NCBI GenBank assembly: GCA_905221605.1
Contig: CAJNDS010002732.1
Location: 25,001 to 89,000, forward strand
Length of the DNA stretch: 64,000 bases
Origin: Symbiodinium natans
Taxonomy: Eukaryota; Sar; Dinophyceae; Suessiales; Symbiodiniaceae
Direction: 5' to 3'
Shown: positions 10,880 to 22,044 of the stretch, one piece after another
Layout: each line of letters begins with the position of its first letter
How positions within the stretch are numbered: the first letter of the stretch is position 1
Notes under the pieces: generated by a model
The model's input: only the letters and a program-made list of their open reading frames with translations
Databases searched by the model: none
Told to the model about the DNA's origin: nothing
Translations under genes and position numbers: made by a program

Positions 10880-13373
10880 GCGGAATCCTCGACCACTCCA
10901 TGGCCTCGCTGTGCGTGTGAGGCAAAGGGCCATCCTACCAATCCAGCACCTGCCCTGAGTCCATCATGTTTTCTTTCCGAGAGAGAGAGAGAGAGTGTAC
11001 CTCGGCATTTTGTCGGTGTTTTTTTTCATAGGTCTCTTGCCCTCGTTTTTGTGGGGCGGGCAAGAGAGCGAGTGGTAGTCGAACTTGTCAGTCTGCTCTC
11101 TGTTGGCTTCATATGTCGGCTAGGGGGTGGGTGTTGGAGGGGGCGAGGGGATTAGCGTCGGGTTACCTGCTTCATGCTCCCCAAACACACACGGCCCGAG
11201 GCCTCGGCGGATTACATAGGCGGTATGAGGATTGCATCCGGTTTTGGGGCGAAGGTTGGTAGGGTAAAGTCGGAAGAGCTTCCCAGAACTGGCATAGGTT
11301 ATGTCCTGAAAAAACCCTTTGCCATCTTATGTTCTTGATCCCGCTGGACGTAAGGGCTGCGACTTGTCGTCTACATGCAGCTGCAACGGCATTGTGCGAT
11401 ATGGGTTCGCTGACAAATGGCTGCTGAGGGAGGTTACAGGAAGCGTACAGTGCTCGAACTCGGTCTTTGGTGATCCCTACTCGGGCCAGGCCAAAGAGTG
11501 CCAGTGCGTGGACTTCTCAGAGATTCCTTGGTCTCGCTGTGCATGTCAAGAAAAGGGCCATCCGACCAACCCAGACTGCCTGTTGTCGAATACATGCCAA
11601 TGCGACGGCATGGTGCGTTTTGGATATGGTGACAAGTGGTACATGCAGCCTGTGTCAGGAAGCACAAGTTGCTCCGGCTCTATTTTTGGCGATCCATACC
11701 CAGGCCAAGGAAAGGAGTGTCATTGCATGAACAGAAATGCCGCCCAGGACAAACAGCCGAACACATTTGGCTTGCAAGTCGTTGCTTGCTTTGACTGGTC
11801 GTTCGTGGCGTTCACCGTCTCTGTGTGCGTGGGCCTCCTTTTCGGCGAAAAGGATGGAAACCCGGTCATTCCGAACCTGGTCATGGACATCGAGTTTGGT
11901 TCCACCTCCTTTGTGCAACAAGCCCTAGAGGCAGCGGCTCCTGAAACCGGCTTTTCGCTCCTGTTCGAGTACAAGGAGGACCATTCGTGTCTAGGAACTT
12001 TCACGTCATGTTATGAACTGCGTGTGCTTCTGTAGCAATGAAGCTCAGGCAGCCGTCGAAGTGCTTTGGTTGATCGTGTCAAGGGCTTGACAGCTTCCAT
12101 TAGCTGTGCTACCCGATCCGGGGCCTTGAGGCAGTTCTAGTTCATTCCAGCTAGTTCCATGCTCATCTACGGATAGACTGGGCAATCTCGGCTGTAGCCG
12201 CGCTTGCTTGCGCCTGGTGTCAGGAGTACCCTGCCTTCCTGCCGGCGAGCGAACCTCGCTGGGGAGTCTCCGCCTCCGTGGACGTGTCCCGGCCTGCTGG
12301 AAGGTATGCCTTGCCCTTCCATGTTGTGATGCAAAGAATTCCGAAGGGGTTTGGCACTCTGCGAGACTGGTTAGAAGAAACAAAGAGTGACTCACTTTTT
12401 CACAAGGAGACCACTCAACTCTAAGGTGCAGTTGGATGTCGAACTTGAAGGCCGGGGTTGCTGGGTAGCTGAGACAGGGCCTGAGATTGATTCTCGATGC
12501 CTTCAAGCACGAACGTACATGAGTTTGAAGGACGTACTCGTCATGTTTCGTCAGATTGTGCTGTTACGGCGTGTGAAGAGGATTGAGCAATTAAGCAGCA
12601 TGCCAGGCCAGGACAGGAGGGGGTCGGTGAGGCAAGAGGGAGGTATAAACATCTCGGAGTCTTCCGGCCCGATTCGACCCCAAGAAGGAGGAAATGGCCT
12701 TAGCAAGCACCGTCACTCACTAGATGCAGAAAGCACATCATGGCATATCATAGCAGCTCTTCAGCGCCAACTCTTGCTTCAAGCCCTTGCAGGCCTGGCC
12801 GAAGTGGGAGCCGGCGTGGGTGTGTCCTTCTTGCCAGACCCAAATGCGGCGAAAGGACCTCTTGGGCTTCAGGCTACAATACGATACGATGCGTTTTCTT
12901 CTCCTTAGTTTGGTTCTGCTTGCATAGATGTACCATAGACTACAGCCGATAGCTGCCAGGATACGTTCTGACGCTCGCCCTTGGCCAAGACGAGGCTGGG
13001 GAGGAGGCGAATCAGGCGAAGCCAGCGACCCTGCTGGACCGAATGCGAAGCGATGCCCAGGATGCCAGGACGCGAGCCCGCCAGGACCCGGCCACGGCAG
13101 AGCATGCAGAGACCGCTGCGCTCCTGGCCGCTGTCAGCCACATGGCCAGCTCCTCTGACTTCGATCGGATGTTGCAGAGAGCCGTGCCGAAATCCGAGCA
13201 GCTCGTTCAAGCCATGGCCTCTGCCGCCCGGAACGTCCCGCCAAAACTGGACGTTTCAGTTTCATCTGGATTGGCTTTCTCGTTTTGCCTCACGCCTCCG
13301 AAATGTCAGGGGCAGTGAAGCCGACGCCAGCTCCAGCAAAAGAAGCCCCGCCAAACTCACTGTCGAGTTATAG
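10880..13373 (+). CDS. secreted-type protein with two Cys-rich FGDP modules, multi-exon
   Basis: Proposed exons are 10880-10946 (PWPRCACEAKGHPTNP), 11355 to about 11735, about 11860-11970, 12229-12304 (EYPAFLPASEPRWG), about 12766-12870, 12960-13252 and 13315-13373 (SSSKRSPAKLTVEL, stop TAG). The first two join to give a module of about 70 residues: CxC, then GIVRYGFADKW, then CSNSVFGDP and KECQC. It is followed by a second copy: PWSRCACQEKGHPTNP, GMVRFGYGDKW, CSGSIFGDP, KECHC. The VRYG/FGDP/Cys pattern resembles a small disulfide module seen beside secreted hydrolases and lectin-like proteins. I cannot name the family with certainty. The 3' exons encode an Ala/Arg/Glu-rich helical segment (RMRSDAQDARTRARQ). 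Function unknown; extracellular location is inferred. Confidence 0.6.
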
Positions 13374-14140
13374 AAAGTATTGGGCCTGTTAAGCCACTTT
13401 TAAGACTGAGATGGGCTGAGGGATTCGCAATGCAGCCCGCCCTGGCGGGGAGCATGTGCGGAGGCAGCCGCGGAGCAAGGGCTAAGGGGCTACGTGGCGA
13501 AGTTTGGTCATACGAGCGACGCAGAAGGCTAAGTCTGTGTTCCCCGATTCTCCCACCTTGCAAGACGTGCCTCGCAGACCCTTTTGTTCCCTGAATTCTT
13601 CTAACGTTGGTCAGGGCCGTGAGGGATCTGGACCGTGAAACCTTGGTTGAATCAGTTTGCGACACCGCTGCGTTCCTGGTCACTCAAACATCCTCAGTAG
13701 GTGCAAAGTGATTGTCATGTGCTGTCCACTTGCAACCAACAGTTCCTTTCATGCATGGACCACTGCCGCGGCAATGACGCCCTGTCAGCCATCACTAGCC
13801 CGACCCCACCCCAAGCTTAGTGGAGCACTCGTTTTTGCATAGTGAGCTTGATGCAATGTTCTGCACGTAGGCTGTAGTAGCACAGCAGTCAGCGACTGTC
13901 GCTCTTGTGATGTGCGTGCAGCTGGTTTTTCTGGCACAATGGGGCCAGCAATGTCTCCAAGCGGCACAACTTCAGGAGCTGAGCGGAGTTTTTCGACGGT
14001 TTCCATGTGATCATATATGATCCCACACTAAGTGTGGGCCTACCTGTCAACCCCAGATGTAGCCTGTTGCAGCCTTGACTGGTGTATGGCGCAAGTGCAA
14101 CTTCCTATCGTATTTCGGAGCCTGCCAATAGAATGCAAAG
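13374..14140. other. no supported gene
   Basis: Intergenic or intronic. No motif or tandem repeat recognised. Confidence 0.4.
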
Positions 14141-14663
14141 GTATGCCATGGACTTTGCGGCCTGGCGGGTTGCCGTGGACTGCGATTGGAGGGTGCTGGA
14201 TGTTGCTCCACAGGAGCTGTGCATGGAGCGTGAGGCCAGGACCTCGAATACTTTTTCCTGGTTTTGGCGGTCAATTCCAGGGTCAGTGTAGCAGAACAGA
14301 AGGGGCAGCTGTGTTGACCGTCGTCCTTTGCTGGAATTTCGCGCGCCGTGAGGTCATGCTATCTGCAGTCATCCAGGCAGGCCGCGCTTTGAGCCACGCA
14401 AGCGAGGACCGGGAATGCTGGAGCTTAGAGTCTCGGACGCTGCATACATCGCCCCTTCGTCGTCTTACACCCCACACATCAGGGTCGTTGATGTCATAGT
14501 GTGAACCTCTGCAACATTGATTGGAGCCCAGAGGTGAAAATACTAGTTTAAGGGGTAAATGCTTTCCTAAGACGAAGGAGCTGCGTGGCGACAGAGCCAT
14601 AGCCCTTGCAGCTCTCCGTGGCGATGCCACTGCGTGGCTTGGCAGCCGCGAGCATCTGGGAGT
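14141..14663 (+). CDS. DUF4116-type repeat protein, internal exons
   Basis: Three exon-like blocks fit the DUF4116 pattern, a helical repeat of unknown function that is abundant in protists including dinoflagellates. They are 14141 to about 14250 (DWRVLDVAPQELCMERE), about 14340-14412 (RREVMLSAVIQAGRALSHAS, the clearest match to the DxEVxLxAVxxxGxALxxAS consensus) and about 14588-14663 (DRAIALAALRGDATAWLG). The blocks are in different frames with intron-like sequence between. Neither end of the gene is visible. Loss of a frame in any block would instead make it a pseudogene. Confidence 0.55.
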
Positions 14664-14927
14664 TTAGATTGTGTTGTGGCGCTTGTGCCGGCTTTGTAGA
14701 GATTTACTTTTTCGCACTTTGCATCGGCTCTAAAGTTTCAACATCTCTCACGCCCAACATCTTCCCATCTCGACTCGGTCTCGGGACCTTCCTCAATTCT
14801 GCATCACTGCGGGCAATGCAGCAGAAGCATGACTCGTGAAGCGGTTGCTTTTTGCCGTAAGATACCAAAGAGCAGACTCGGCAACACGGCGAGGGCCTGA
14901 TGGTTGCTTGGGGCCTTGTTTACCGAG

Positions 14928-14976
14928 CCCTAAACCCTAAACCCTAAACCCCAAACCCTAAACCCTAAACCTTAGA
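14928..14976. repeat. interstitial telomere-like (CCCTAAA)n
   Basis: About six and a half tandem CCCTAAA units with one CCCCAAA variant. This is the C-strand of the TTTAGGG repeat used at telomeres of plants and dinoflagellates. Coding exons occur on both sides, so it is not a chromosome end. Confidence 0.9.
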
Positions 14977-15141
14977 CCCCGTATAGAGAATGAAGCTGAG
15001 CTGTCGTGTCGGTGCCTTCACAGACAGCTCCAAGAATCGCCAAGGCCAACACCAGAGCTTAGGGTTTTGGCTTCGTGGTCCTGTGTTGAGAGGGCGCGGT
15101 TGGTTCCAGGGGGGCCCCCAACTTCCCTAAATCAAGCATAT

Positions 15142-15172
15142 TGAACCCAAACCCGAAACCCCAAACCCTGAG
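15142..15172. repeat. degenerate telomere-like repeat
   Basis: AACCCAAACCCGAAACCCC followed by AAACCCTGAG: diverged CCCTAAA units about 170 bp from the cleaner array. The word TTAGGGTTTTGG at 15060 gives the opposite strand. Confidence 0.6.
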
Positions 15173-15195
15173 CCTGTCCGTTCGACCTTTTGCAG

Positions 15196-15451
15196 TCTGG
15201 AGTTTGTCTCGACGCAGCTGGCACTGGTGACTTAGTTGCAACTGGCTTTGCGGGTGGCTTGATTGGGTCAGCGATGGTCAGCCATGGTTCTGGGGTGCAT
15301 GGGCGAAGCTTATGGCAGCATACGTGAAGATTCGCACCTGAAAAGGTTAAGTTGCGCGGTAAAGCTCCCAAGCCTTGAACCTTGGCCTTAGAATGGATTT
15401 CAGGACACCACCTTCATCCTCGAGGCTGGCGCTTTTCTCCGGACTCCCCGA
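15196..15451 (+). CDS. two exons of an unrecognised protein
   Basis: TTTTGCAG at 15188-15195 precedes an open stretch beginning SGVCLDAAGTGDLV and continuing GFAGGLIGSAMVSHGSG to about 15312, a Gly/Ala-rich, possibly membrane-embedded segment. CCTTAG at 15386-15391 precedes a second stretch with FQDTTFILEAGAFLRTP, closed by a good donor (GTGAGAG) at 15452. Family unknown. They might continue the DUF4116-type gene upstream. Confidence 0.35.
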
Positions 15452-15786
15452 GTGAGAGTGCTAGCCGTGCTCCGTGCGCTTCTGAAGCCAATGCTCAACG
15501 CTCCCAGGGCTTGCTTTGGCTGCCTTTGGCGCTCGACTCGTCACACGCTCAAAGCCAGAAACAAGGCATGACGCCAACTCACGGGCATTGCATATGGCGC
15601 TTTGAAGTGGAACAGTGCGTGAAACCTTGGCTTGCACGCGGGAACAGGAAGAACAAAGACCAAACAGGGCAGAGTTTGTCGAGAGCATAGCTGTTTTTCT
15701 GCTGGTTGAGTGTTTTGAACAAAATGTATGGAAAACCCAAGTTTGCTAGCCACTTGTAATGGCTCCCTGCAAAAAGGACGCATGCG

Positions 15787-16045
15787 TTGGCAGCACGGAT
15801 GCAATCATTGTTCGGCCATGTATTCGCACTTACGATGGATTCGCTGGTAGCACGGACTCAAAATCATCGTTCGGGCATGTCGCGCTGGCGGCGTGGGTTC
15901 ACCGTGGCAGCACGGATGTTATCATCGTTCAGCTATGCATGCGCTGGCTTTATAGCTAGTAGCACGGACGTAGTCATCGTTAGGCAAGAGCATCCGCAAT
16001 CGTTCGCACACGTACGATAGATTCGCTATTGACACGGACAAAATG
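15787..16045. repeat. about 57-bp degenerate tandem repeat
   Basis: AGCACGGA recurs at 15792, 15849, 15909 and 15961, and as ACACGGA at 16032. It is each time followed by an ATCATCGTTCG-like word, and some units also share ACGATGGATTCGCT. Spacing is 57, 60, 52 and 71 bp. No coding meaning is evident. Confidence 0.85.
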
Positions 16046-16548
16046 TTGATGGTCCAACTCCATACCCTAACGGTCCCGAAGTCGCTCGAGCCTCCGGCGT
16101 CCCGAGACACGTCCTCAGCTCGGCACCTAGGCCCATGCTCTCCCGGCCTCAACCGCCAAGCCGCTAGGCGTGTGTACTCAAGGGCTCGACTAGCAAGCTT
16201 CAACTTCCACAGGTTTTGTCCGTTTTCAGCCCATGACTCGAGTTCTCCGTCTTTAGGGCGATGTACTGTTTCCATGCCATCAAGGCCAGAGATACTCCCT
16301 GGCATCCTCCCTCCTGGACTGGTCTGCGCGGCCCTTTGGCTCACGAGAGTCCTTTGCGACATAGAAGTTTCCATGCGAAACTCGAGAAGCCTAAACTAAG
16401 CATAGGTGCAGCCTAGCAGCAAAAAGAGCTCCAGGCTTGTTCTCTTCACGGCTTTGACGGATGCTAGAGGAAGAAGCTGCCTTACCCGGTGTACTCACAC
16501 GCATTGCCCATTTGCACATCTCGACTCTAGACATCCCTAGACTTGCTA

Positions 16549-17439
16549 ATGGACGCAAATGGCATTGAGTTTCGGGAGGTCGAAGGTCGTGGTCGCGCTG
16601 TCATCGCGAAGAGGGACTTCCAGCCGGGAATCCTCTTGTTTGAGGAGCCAGCGCTCGTGTTCGTGAAGACATGGATGATCCTGACTGGCGTCATTGTTTT
16701 TCGCCGGGACAAGGTGGAACACAAGTACGAAGCCCTGCTGTCAGAAGAGAAGTCCCAATACAGGTCTCTTTATCCAGTTTGTGAGGAGCCTCACACGGAG
16801 AGACACGGTGAGAGACACGGTGAGAGCACAGAGAGTGGAGGCCAGCTGAGGAACAGAGGCAGGACCCCAGAGGCCAGTCCCAGCCCTGCCTCACCAACCC
16901 CCTTAACTTCCCAGCAGCACCTGCAGATCTGGGATAACTGTGGGTTTCACTATTGCGACTCCCTCGATGACCAGCGCAACCAGATACTCCATGTTGTTGT
17001 CTGCCCGGCACTGCTCAGCGCCATCACCGGCTGCGCGTACGCGTACCGCTTCCAGGCGCAGTACGTCAAGTCAGTGCTTGCTGCAGGCGTGCTATTCTTC
17101 GCCATTGTTGGCCCTGTGTGCTATCGGCTGTTTTACTTTGGCTCACAGGCGATTTTCGTGAAGGCATCAAGACTGAACCACAGTTGCCAGCCGAACGCTG
17201 AGTGGCAAGTCGATGCTGTTGGGGAAGCGAAGCACGCACCCACCCTGTCGCTGCGCACGAAGCAGCGTGTGAAGAAAGGGGAGGAGCTGACGATCGATTA
17301 CATCCGGGAGCTCCCAGACCTGAAGCAAAGTGAACGTCGAAAGCTGCTGCAACAAGACTACGGGTTCCTCTGCACCTGCACCCGCTGCACCCGCTGTATC
17401 TCGGATGACGTTGAAGAGCTGGAGGCCGAGGAGAGATAA
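16549..17439 (+). CDS. SET-domain protein (SMYD-like lysine methyltransferase)
   Basis: Predicted protein-lysine methyltransferase using S-adenosylmethionine. It is 296 aa from the ATG at 16549, and the frame has no stop. It shows the N-terminal SET box GRGRAVIAKRDFQPG with LLFEEPAL (residues about 10-33), the IWDNCGF block (about 125-131), the catalytic ASRLNHSCQPNAEW block (about 206-219), EELTIDYI (about 245-252) and the post-SET cysteines FLCTCTRCTRC (about 272-282). The order matches SMYD/SET5-like proteins, but no MYND finger is present. Between IWDNCGF and NHSC there are about 55 extra residues, including a hydrophobic run (LAAGVLFFAIVGPVCYRLF). Between LYPV and IWDNCGF is a low-complexity RHGE/Pro-rich run. 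Both could be unspliced in-frame introns. Substrate unknown. Confidence 0.8.
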   Translation: MDANGIEFREVEGRGRAVIAKRDFQPGILLFEEPALVFVKTWMILTGVIVFRRDKVEHKYEALLSEEKSQYRSLYPVCEEPHTERHGERHGESTESGGQLRNRGRTPEASPSPASPTPLTSQQHLQIWDNCGFHYCDSLDDQRNQILHVVVCPALLSAITGCAYAYRFQAQYVKSVLAAGVLFFAIVGPVCYRLFYFGSQAIFVKASRLNHSCQPNAEWQVDAVGEAKHAPTLSLRTKQRVKKGEELTIDYIRELPDLKQSERRKLLQQDYGFLCTCTRCTRCISDDVEELEAEER

Positions 17440-18275
17440 GACGCTGGAAAGAGCATGTCCCAAGAAGTCCCTTTGAAGTCCTTTCTGTTCCCTTCTCAAA
17501 CCAAGGCAGAGATGGAATAGGATGCAAAGCGGCCTGGGCTTAGGACATTGGAGAGGCAGTAGGGCAAAGCACCGGCTGTTGGCGAGCCTTGGAATCCCGC
17601 GCGCAATGTCGCAAAAGAGGCAACTTGCCGGTCATTCCGTAGAGTCTGCAGGGTACCGAGAATATTCAATCGCCCATTTCTGATTCTTGACAGGCCGTGG
17701 GGGCAGCCCGTGGACAAGTCAAGCATAGCAAGATGCGTGGAGTCAAAATGACGAACGACAGGGTAGTGCCAAGTTTTCACTGCCCAGGGGCTCGCCTGAA
17801 GGCAGCTGTGCAAATCCTACAAAAGCGATGCTGTCCAATGACTGGCCCAGATCCGAACTTCAACGGATAGTCTCTGCCTGTAGAGTGCCACTTCGAATCC
17901 CTTCATCAACCATTGCAGGAATAGCCACAGAAGAGATCCAACTTAAGCAGCTCTTAGTATGCCTCAGCAAGTTGGGAGTGGTTTGTTTCTGCAGCATGAA
18001 GTGAATTATTTCAATGAAATGCCATGAAGCAATGGCAGCGGGATCAGGTGTCGGAAGGGTCGCACCTGATCCTACTAAAGAATCTGACAGATCAGGGGCA
18101 TGCTCCTGGGGAGGTCCCACCACTGCGGACTTCCTCGACTGCCCAGGCACATCATCCCAAAGAAGACTGATGTGAAGCCGTCAGGATTCCTTGCAAGTCT
18201 GTTGGGGTGGAGGAGCCAGTGAAAAGTCTCGCAGACGTGGATGGCCTTTCGGGAGTTCCGGGCTCAGCAACTCTA

Positions 18276-18316
<41 letters not shown>

Positions 18317-18658
18317 GAGTGTGAGCGCGCGTGCGCATGTGCTGACATGACTTGTAATAATTGTAATACCTTTAACATAGCTTGTCGGAACTGAGTGAGG
18401 CTGGTCCGATCTTTCGTTTAATGTCTGGGGCGCTCCAGGACCAAGCCTGAGGGTCGAAAGACATCAGATTCCTCGCAGTTGCCCGACGAGTTGCCTGCTC
18501 GAGAAAAGGAATACAGACGACGGTGCAAGACAAGAGCAACGCCGGCAGAATCCTCCACGAGGCTCGGTGTCAACACTCTTTGTCATTCGATGTCTATCAT
18601 ACTGACTGACGTGTCTCCAGATGGAAGACTGCCTCGAATGTCTACTTTGCCTCTGCAG
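17440..18658. other. no supported gene
   Basis: Downstream flank of the SET gene, with a (GT)n tract at 18279-18312. The open stretch 17860-18150 on the minus strand has no recognisable features. Confidence 0.4.
18279..18312. repeat. (GT)n microsatellite
   Basis: About 17 GT units, continuing into GTGAGTGTGAGCGCGCGTG. Confidence 0.95.
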
Positions 18659-20260
18659 GTGCCAGGCGAAGCGGCACCACTGCCTTGGGTCTGTGCAGAC
18701 GACGTGACGTGTGACCCGGCAGATGCCATCCAAACATTGGACAAAGAGGCTGCGGATGCAAAAGCCTCGACTTGTGTGGAGCGGTATGTCTATGTATCTC
18801 TTGACTGCCAGGGCTGTCTTCTAATTCGCAGTGCGGTTTCGGCACCTGCCTGCCAAAGATTGGCGGAATTTGCGCCTGGGCTGCGCGGCCAGGGGTTTGG
18901 GGTGAACTGGGTGCCTGGCCTGTGATGGGACCGCGTCTGGACTTTCCTGGCTTTGGGATGTGAGATCCTTGAGGTTGACCATGCCCTGGCATCTGCGCAG
19001 CACGAAGTGAGTGAGGTCGCATGCATTACGAATCTGACCTCTGAATGCTGGTCGATTAGCCACGCGAGGCCTGCGATGCAAAGACCAGATCTGGCCTCAT
19101 CAAGCAGTGACCCGCGAAGCTGTGGTGGTACTGCTTGTTGTGGCATGTAGCCGTGCGCAACACAAGAGGTACTTTCGAAAGCTGGTACATGGAGAAAGAC
19201 AGGATCTGGCTCTGTTCAGTGGCTACTGTGGTTGCATGATGCTGCACTCTTGTGGGTACTGTGCAGTAGCTTTGCTTGCAGTATGTTTCCGACCGCGTTG
19301 CAGGATCGGATCGAGCTTACTCTCCCCATGGTGCCAGAGGCAGAAGACGGGGCTTCTCTCGGGGCCGGGGTGAGCCCTAAACCCCAAATCCCAAACCCCA
19401 AAGCCCAAACCCTAAACCCTGAACCCTAAAAGGGTGGGATGAGATGAGGTCTGCGAAGTCCTGGAGCCACTCTGTGCATTGGTGTCTCCGATCCTCGCAG
19501 CCTTCCTCTCCCGCAGCGGCCCCAAGATAGACGCATCATGACACATCACTTCCTGGCTGTCACACTCAGACACTTTCAGTGAGACGAGTTCTTGGTAGTA
19601 GCAAGAAGAAGAATGCAGACCTCGAATCAGAAAGAGAGGAGAAACACCCGGAGGCCGTGCAGCGCTGGTGGACCTGTCCTGCATGATCACCGACGCTGGC
19701 GCAGAGCAGCAGCCACTGCATGCCGACACGCGCTTCGACGAAGGCACTTTTCGGTGTTTCTCGATACTGAAGGTACCAATTATCATCATTGCAAGAATAC
19801 CTGTGAACAGAACAGTAATTGTGGGGCCCCTCTTTGAGCCTCAGGTCTGGCAGGTGCCTGCATCCACTGAACCCCCTAACAGGTCGCAGGATGTCCCCCA
19901 GTCCATGGAAGGTCCCGAGGGGCGGGTCCCCCTAGGAGGGTCCGTAGGAGGAATCGCTGTAGGATGTAAATCTTAAGAGCTGCTATGAGCTGCTCTTGGC
20001 CAAGAGGTCCATGAACAGGTGACACATGCTGAAGCCGAGGAAGATAATCGATAGTGGGCTTTTGCCGCTATTTACGGTGCCGCCTGACTGCATGCGGACT
20101 TTGGAAGTCTCAAGCCTTCAAGCTTTCTTTTGTTGTGAGTCGCTTGCTAAGGTTCGTGGCTCTGCAAGATATCACCAGTGCCATGGGCCCAACGTGGCTC
20201 TGCCCTCGTTCGCACACAGCAGAGAGCCACTTGGCGCCATGGGAAGCAATCGCCATTGCC
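18659..20260 (+). CDS. phytanoyl-CoA dioxygenase-like (2OG-Fe(II) oxygenase), internal exons
   Basis: Exons at 19663-19772 and 20152 to about 20260 carry two signatures of the PhyH-like 2-oxoglutarate/Fe(II) oxygenases: AEQQPLHADTRF (an HxD iron-binding pair after a Q-P-L-H context) and FVALQDITSAMGPTWLCPRS followed by HTAESH (the core strand that leads to P-x-S/T-H in the family). Borders are AG|G at both starts, and GTACCA follows the first exon. An upstream exon, 18659-18783 (VPGEAAPLPWVCADD..., then DAIQTLDKEAADAK, donor GTATGT), is probably part of the same gene. The second iron histidine and the 2-oxoglutarate-binding Arg should lie in a later exon that I could not find. Substrate unknown. 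Confidence 0.55.
19373..19430. repeat. interstitial telomere-like repeat, degenerate
   Basis: CCCTAAACCCCAAATCCC, then AAACCCCAAAGCCC, then AAACCCTAAACCCTG and AACCCTAAAAG: a run of CCCTAAA variants lying inside an intron of the dioxygenase-like gene. Confidence 0.85.
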
Positions 20261-21048
20261 AGAAGCGGCATGCTGTCCATGTTGCACGCAGTGCGCTCTT
20301 GGGTGCTCGGGCTGTATGGCGCCCTGAAGGTCACCTTCGGTTGATGGCGCTGCGAGCAAGATCTGATGGATCATCTGGAGATTTGCTGGAGCAGCTTCCT
20401 GGTAGAGCATAGCGGGAGCCATGCTATTGCCGTGCTTCCGCGCATGGACTTTGCTGGAACTGTCAGACAGTATACACGCAGTAGTCACTCAGTAGTCGGC
20501 CTCCGTGTCGGTTGCCTTGTGCTTTTCAGGTTTGGGGGCAGTTCTGCAGAGTGTACAATTGGCTCTGCCATCCTCATGAATTCTCAGCAGCTCAGCTTGC
20601 GTTGAGTTTGTTTTTGCCATTTTGTACCTCTTTGCCGCAGCAAGCTCAGGCTGCTGCATTGCGGGGGCGGCCAGGCACCCGTAGAGCGAGGTGGAGGACG
20701 GCGACGACTACTATATGTAGCCTGTCTTTAAAACCTCGCCACGGGCTGTGCGCTCTGTGATGCAGTCTGTAGCGTTTGGATGTCAGGTCACTTTCCACCG
20801 CCCAGGAAACACTCCAGCAGAGCACTCACTTCGACCCAAGGAAGCATATCACAAGAAACCTGTCAGGGCCAAGGGAACATGGCTTTCTGAAAACCCCTGC
20901 GAGAGTAAGGAGACGAGCTGGTGGGTGAGTACCGACTGGCCGACTTTGACGGTGGAGTCCCTCTCGCGCATGACAAAGACGAAGTGTACCAGCGCGTGCT
21001 GGCTCAAGATCTTTTGATGAGAGAAGCGCGTAAAGTGTACAAGGCGGC

Positions 21049-21105
21049 ATGAGTCGGCATGAGTCGGCATGAGCGATGAGCGTAACAGCGTAACAGCGTA
21101 ACCGC
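21049..21105. repeat. two short tandem arrays
   Basis: GCATGAGTCG occurs three times in a row (the last copy diverged to GCATGAGCGA), followed directly by CGTAACAG-type units three times. Adjacent arrays of different 8-10 bp words suggest repeated replication slippage. Confidence 0.75.
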
Positions 21106-21394
21106 AACTCGCATCGCTGAAGCAGCCTCGCGCCGATACACAGAATTGAGGAAAGCATGAGAGTGACAAGAGACCAAGTTGCCAAGGACTCTTTGTGGAG
21201 GCAAACAAGCGCAGTTTGCAGGCCTGGAGCTACCCATGGCACCCCATGGCTTTGTACCCGTGGTGTTCAAATGTTCGCAGAGGCCATGCTGGACTTCGCC
21301 TTGTTTCTACGGGAGCGTGGCTCGTTGCAGAACGCGGGTGCGAGTAGTGAGGAGATGTGAATATATCTTTTCTATATGTATAGATAGATGTAGA

Positions 21395-21396
21395 TG

Positions 21397-21431
<35 letters not shown>
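21395..21431. repeat. (TA)n microsatellite
   Basis: About 16 TA units, preceded by TATAGATAGATGTAGATG variants. Confidence 0.9.
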
Positions 21432-21432
<1 letters not shown>

Positions 21433-22044
21433 TTCCATAGATGTGAGTCGAAGTGTCCGTGCTGGTGATGATAGCCCAAAACCCCACAACGCAGAGGTGA
21501 AGACCGCGGCGCGGTGATGTGGTTCAAGAGGGCCAAGGAGAAGGGGCATCCCTTGGCCTCGATGCACCTGGCCGTGGCTCGGCACCGGAGCTGTGCTACT
21601 GATTTTTTCTTGGCAGCTTCATGATCGCTCAGTTCACTCAGTTCACTCACGCTGGTAGGAAATCTACCTCAAGGGAGAGCTGGGAATCTTCCAGGACTGA
21701 AGTCACATGCCGTGGCCGCACGTGGCTGCGACACGGTTGAACGTTTAAAGCCTCGTTTGAAGCTTGACAGGATCCCATTCAGGCAGAACACTTTCGCCAA
21801 GAGGGACTGCGGCTTTGCCAAGCGTTGAAGCAGCGAGCTTCTTCATCTCCTGATGTATCCGACGAGCAGACGCTCCATCCAACTGTGTGGCTGGGTAAAA
21901 CACCGTTGCTTTGGTTTTGAAGTGCCGCGCATCTGTCCCGTAAACGGGTTAGAGTCGCAGCAACCTTGCGCAGCAGCCTTGCGCAGCAGCCTTGTTTCCA
22001 AGCCATTTCAATCCGTGTAGGTCCCGGTGACGTAGTTTCCGGCC

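Larger units (their letters stand above)
20261..22044. other. no supported gene
   Basis: Probably holds the 3' end of the dioxygenase-like gene, but I cannot place an exon. It contains short tandem repeats at 21049-21105 and a TA tract at 21395-21431. Confidence 0.4.
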
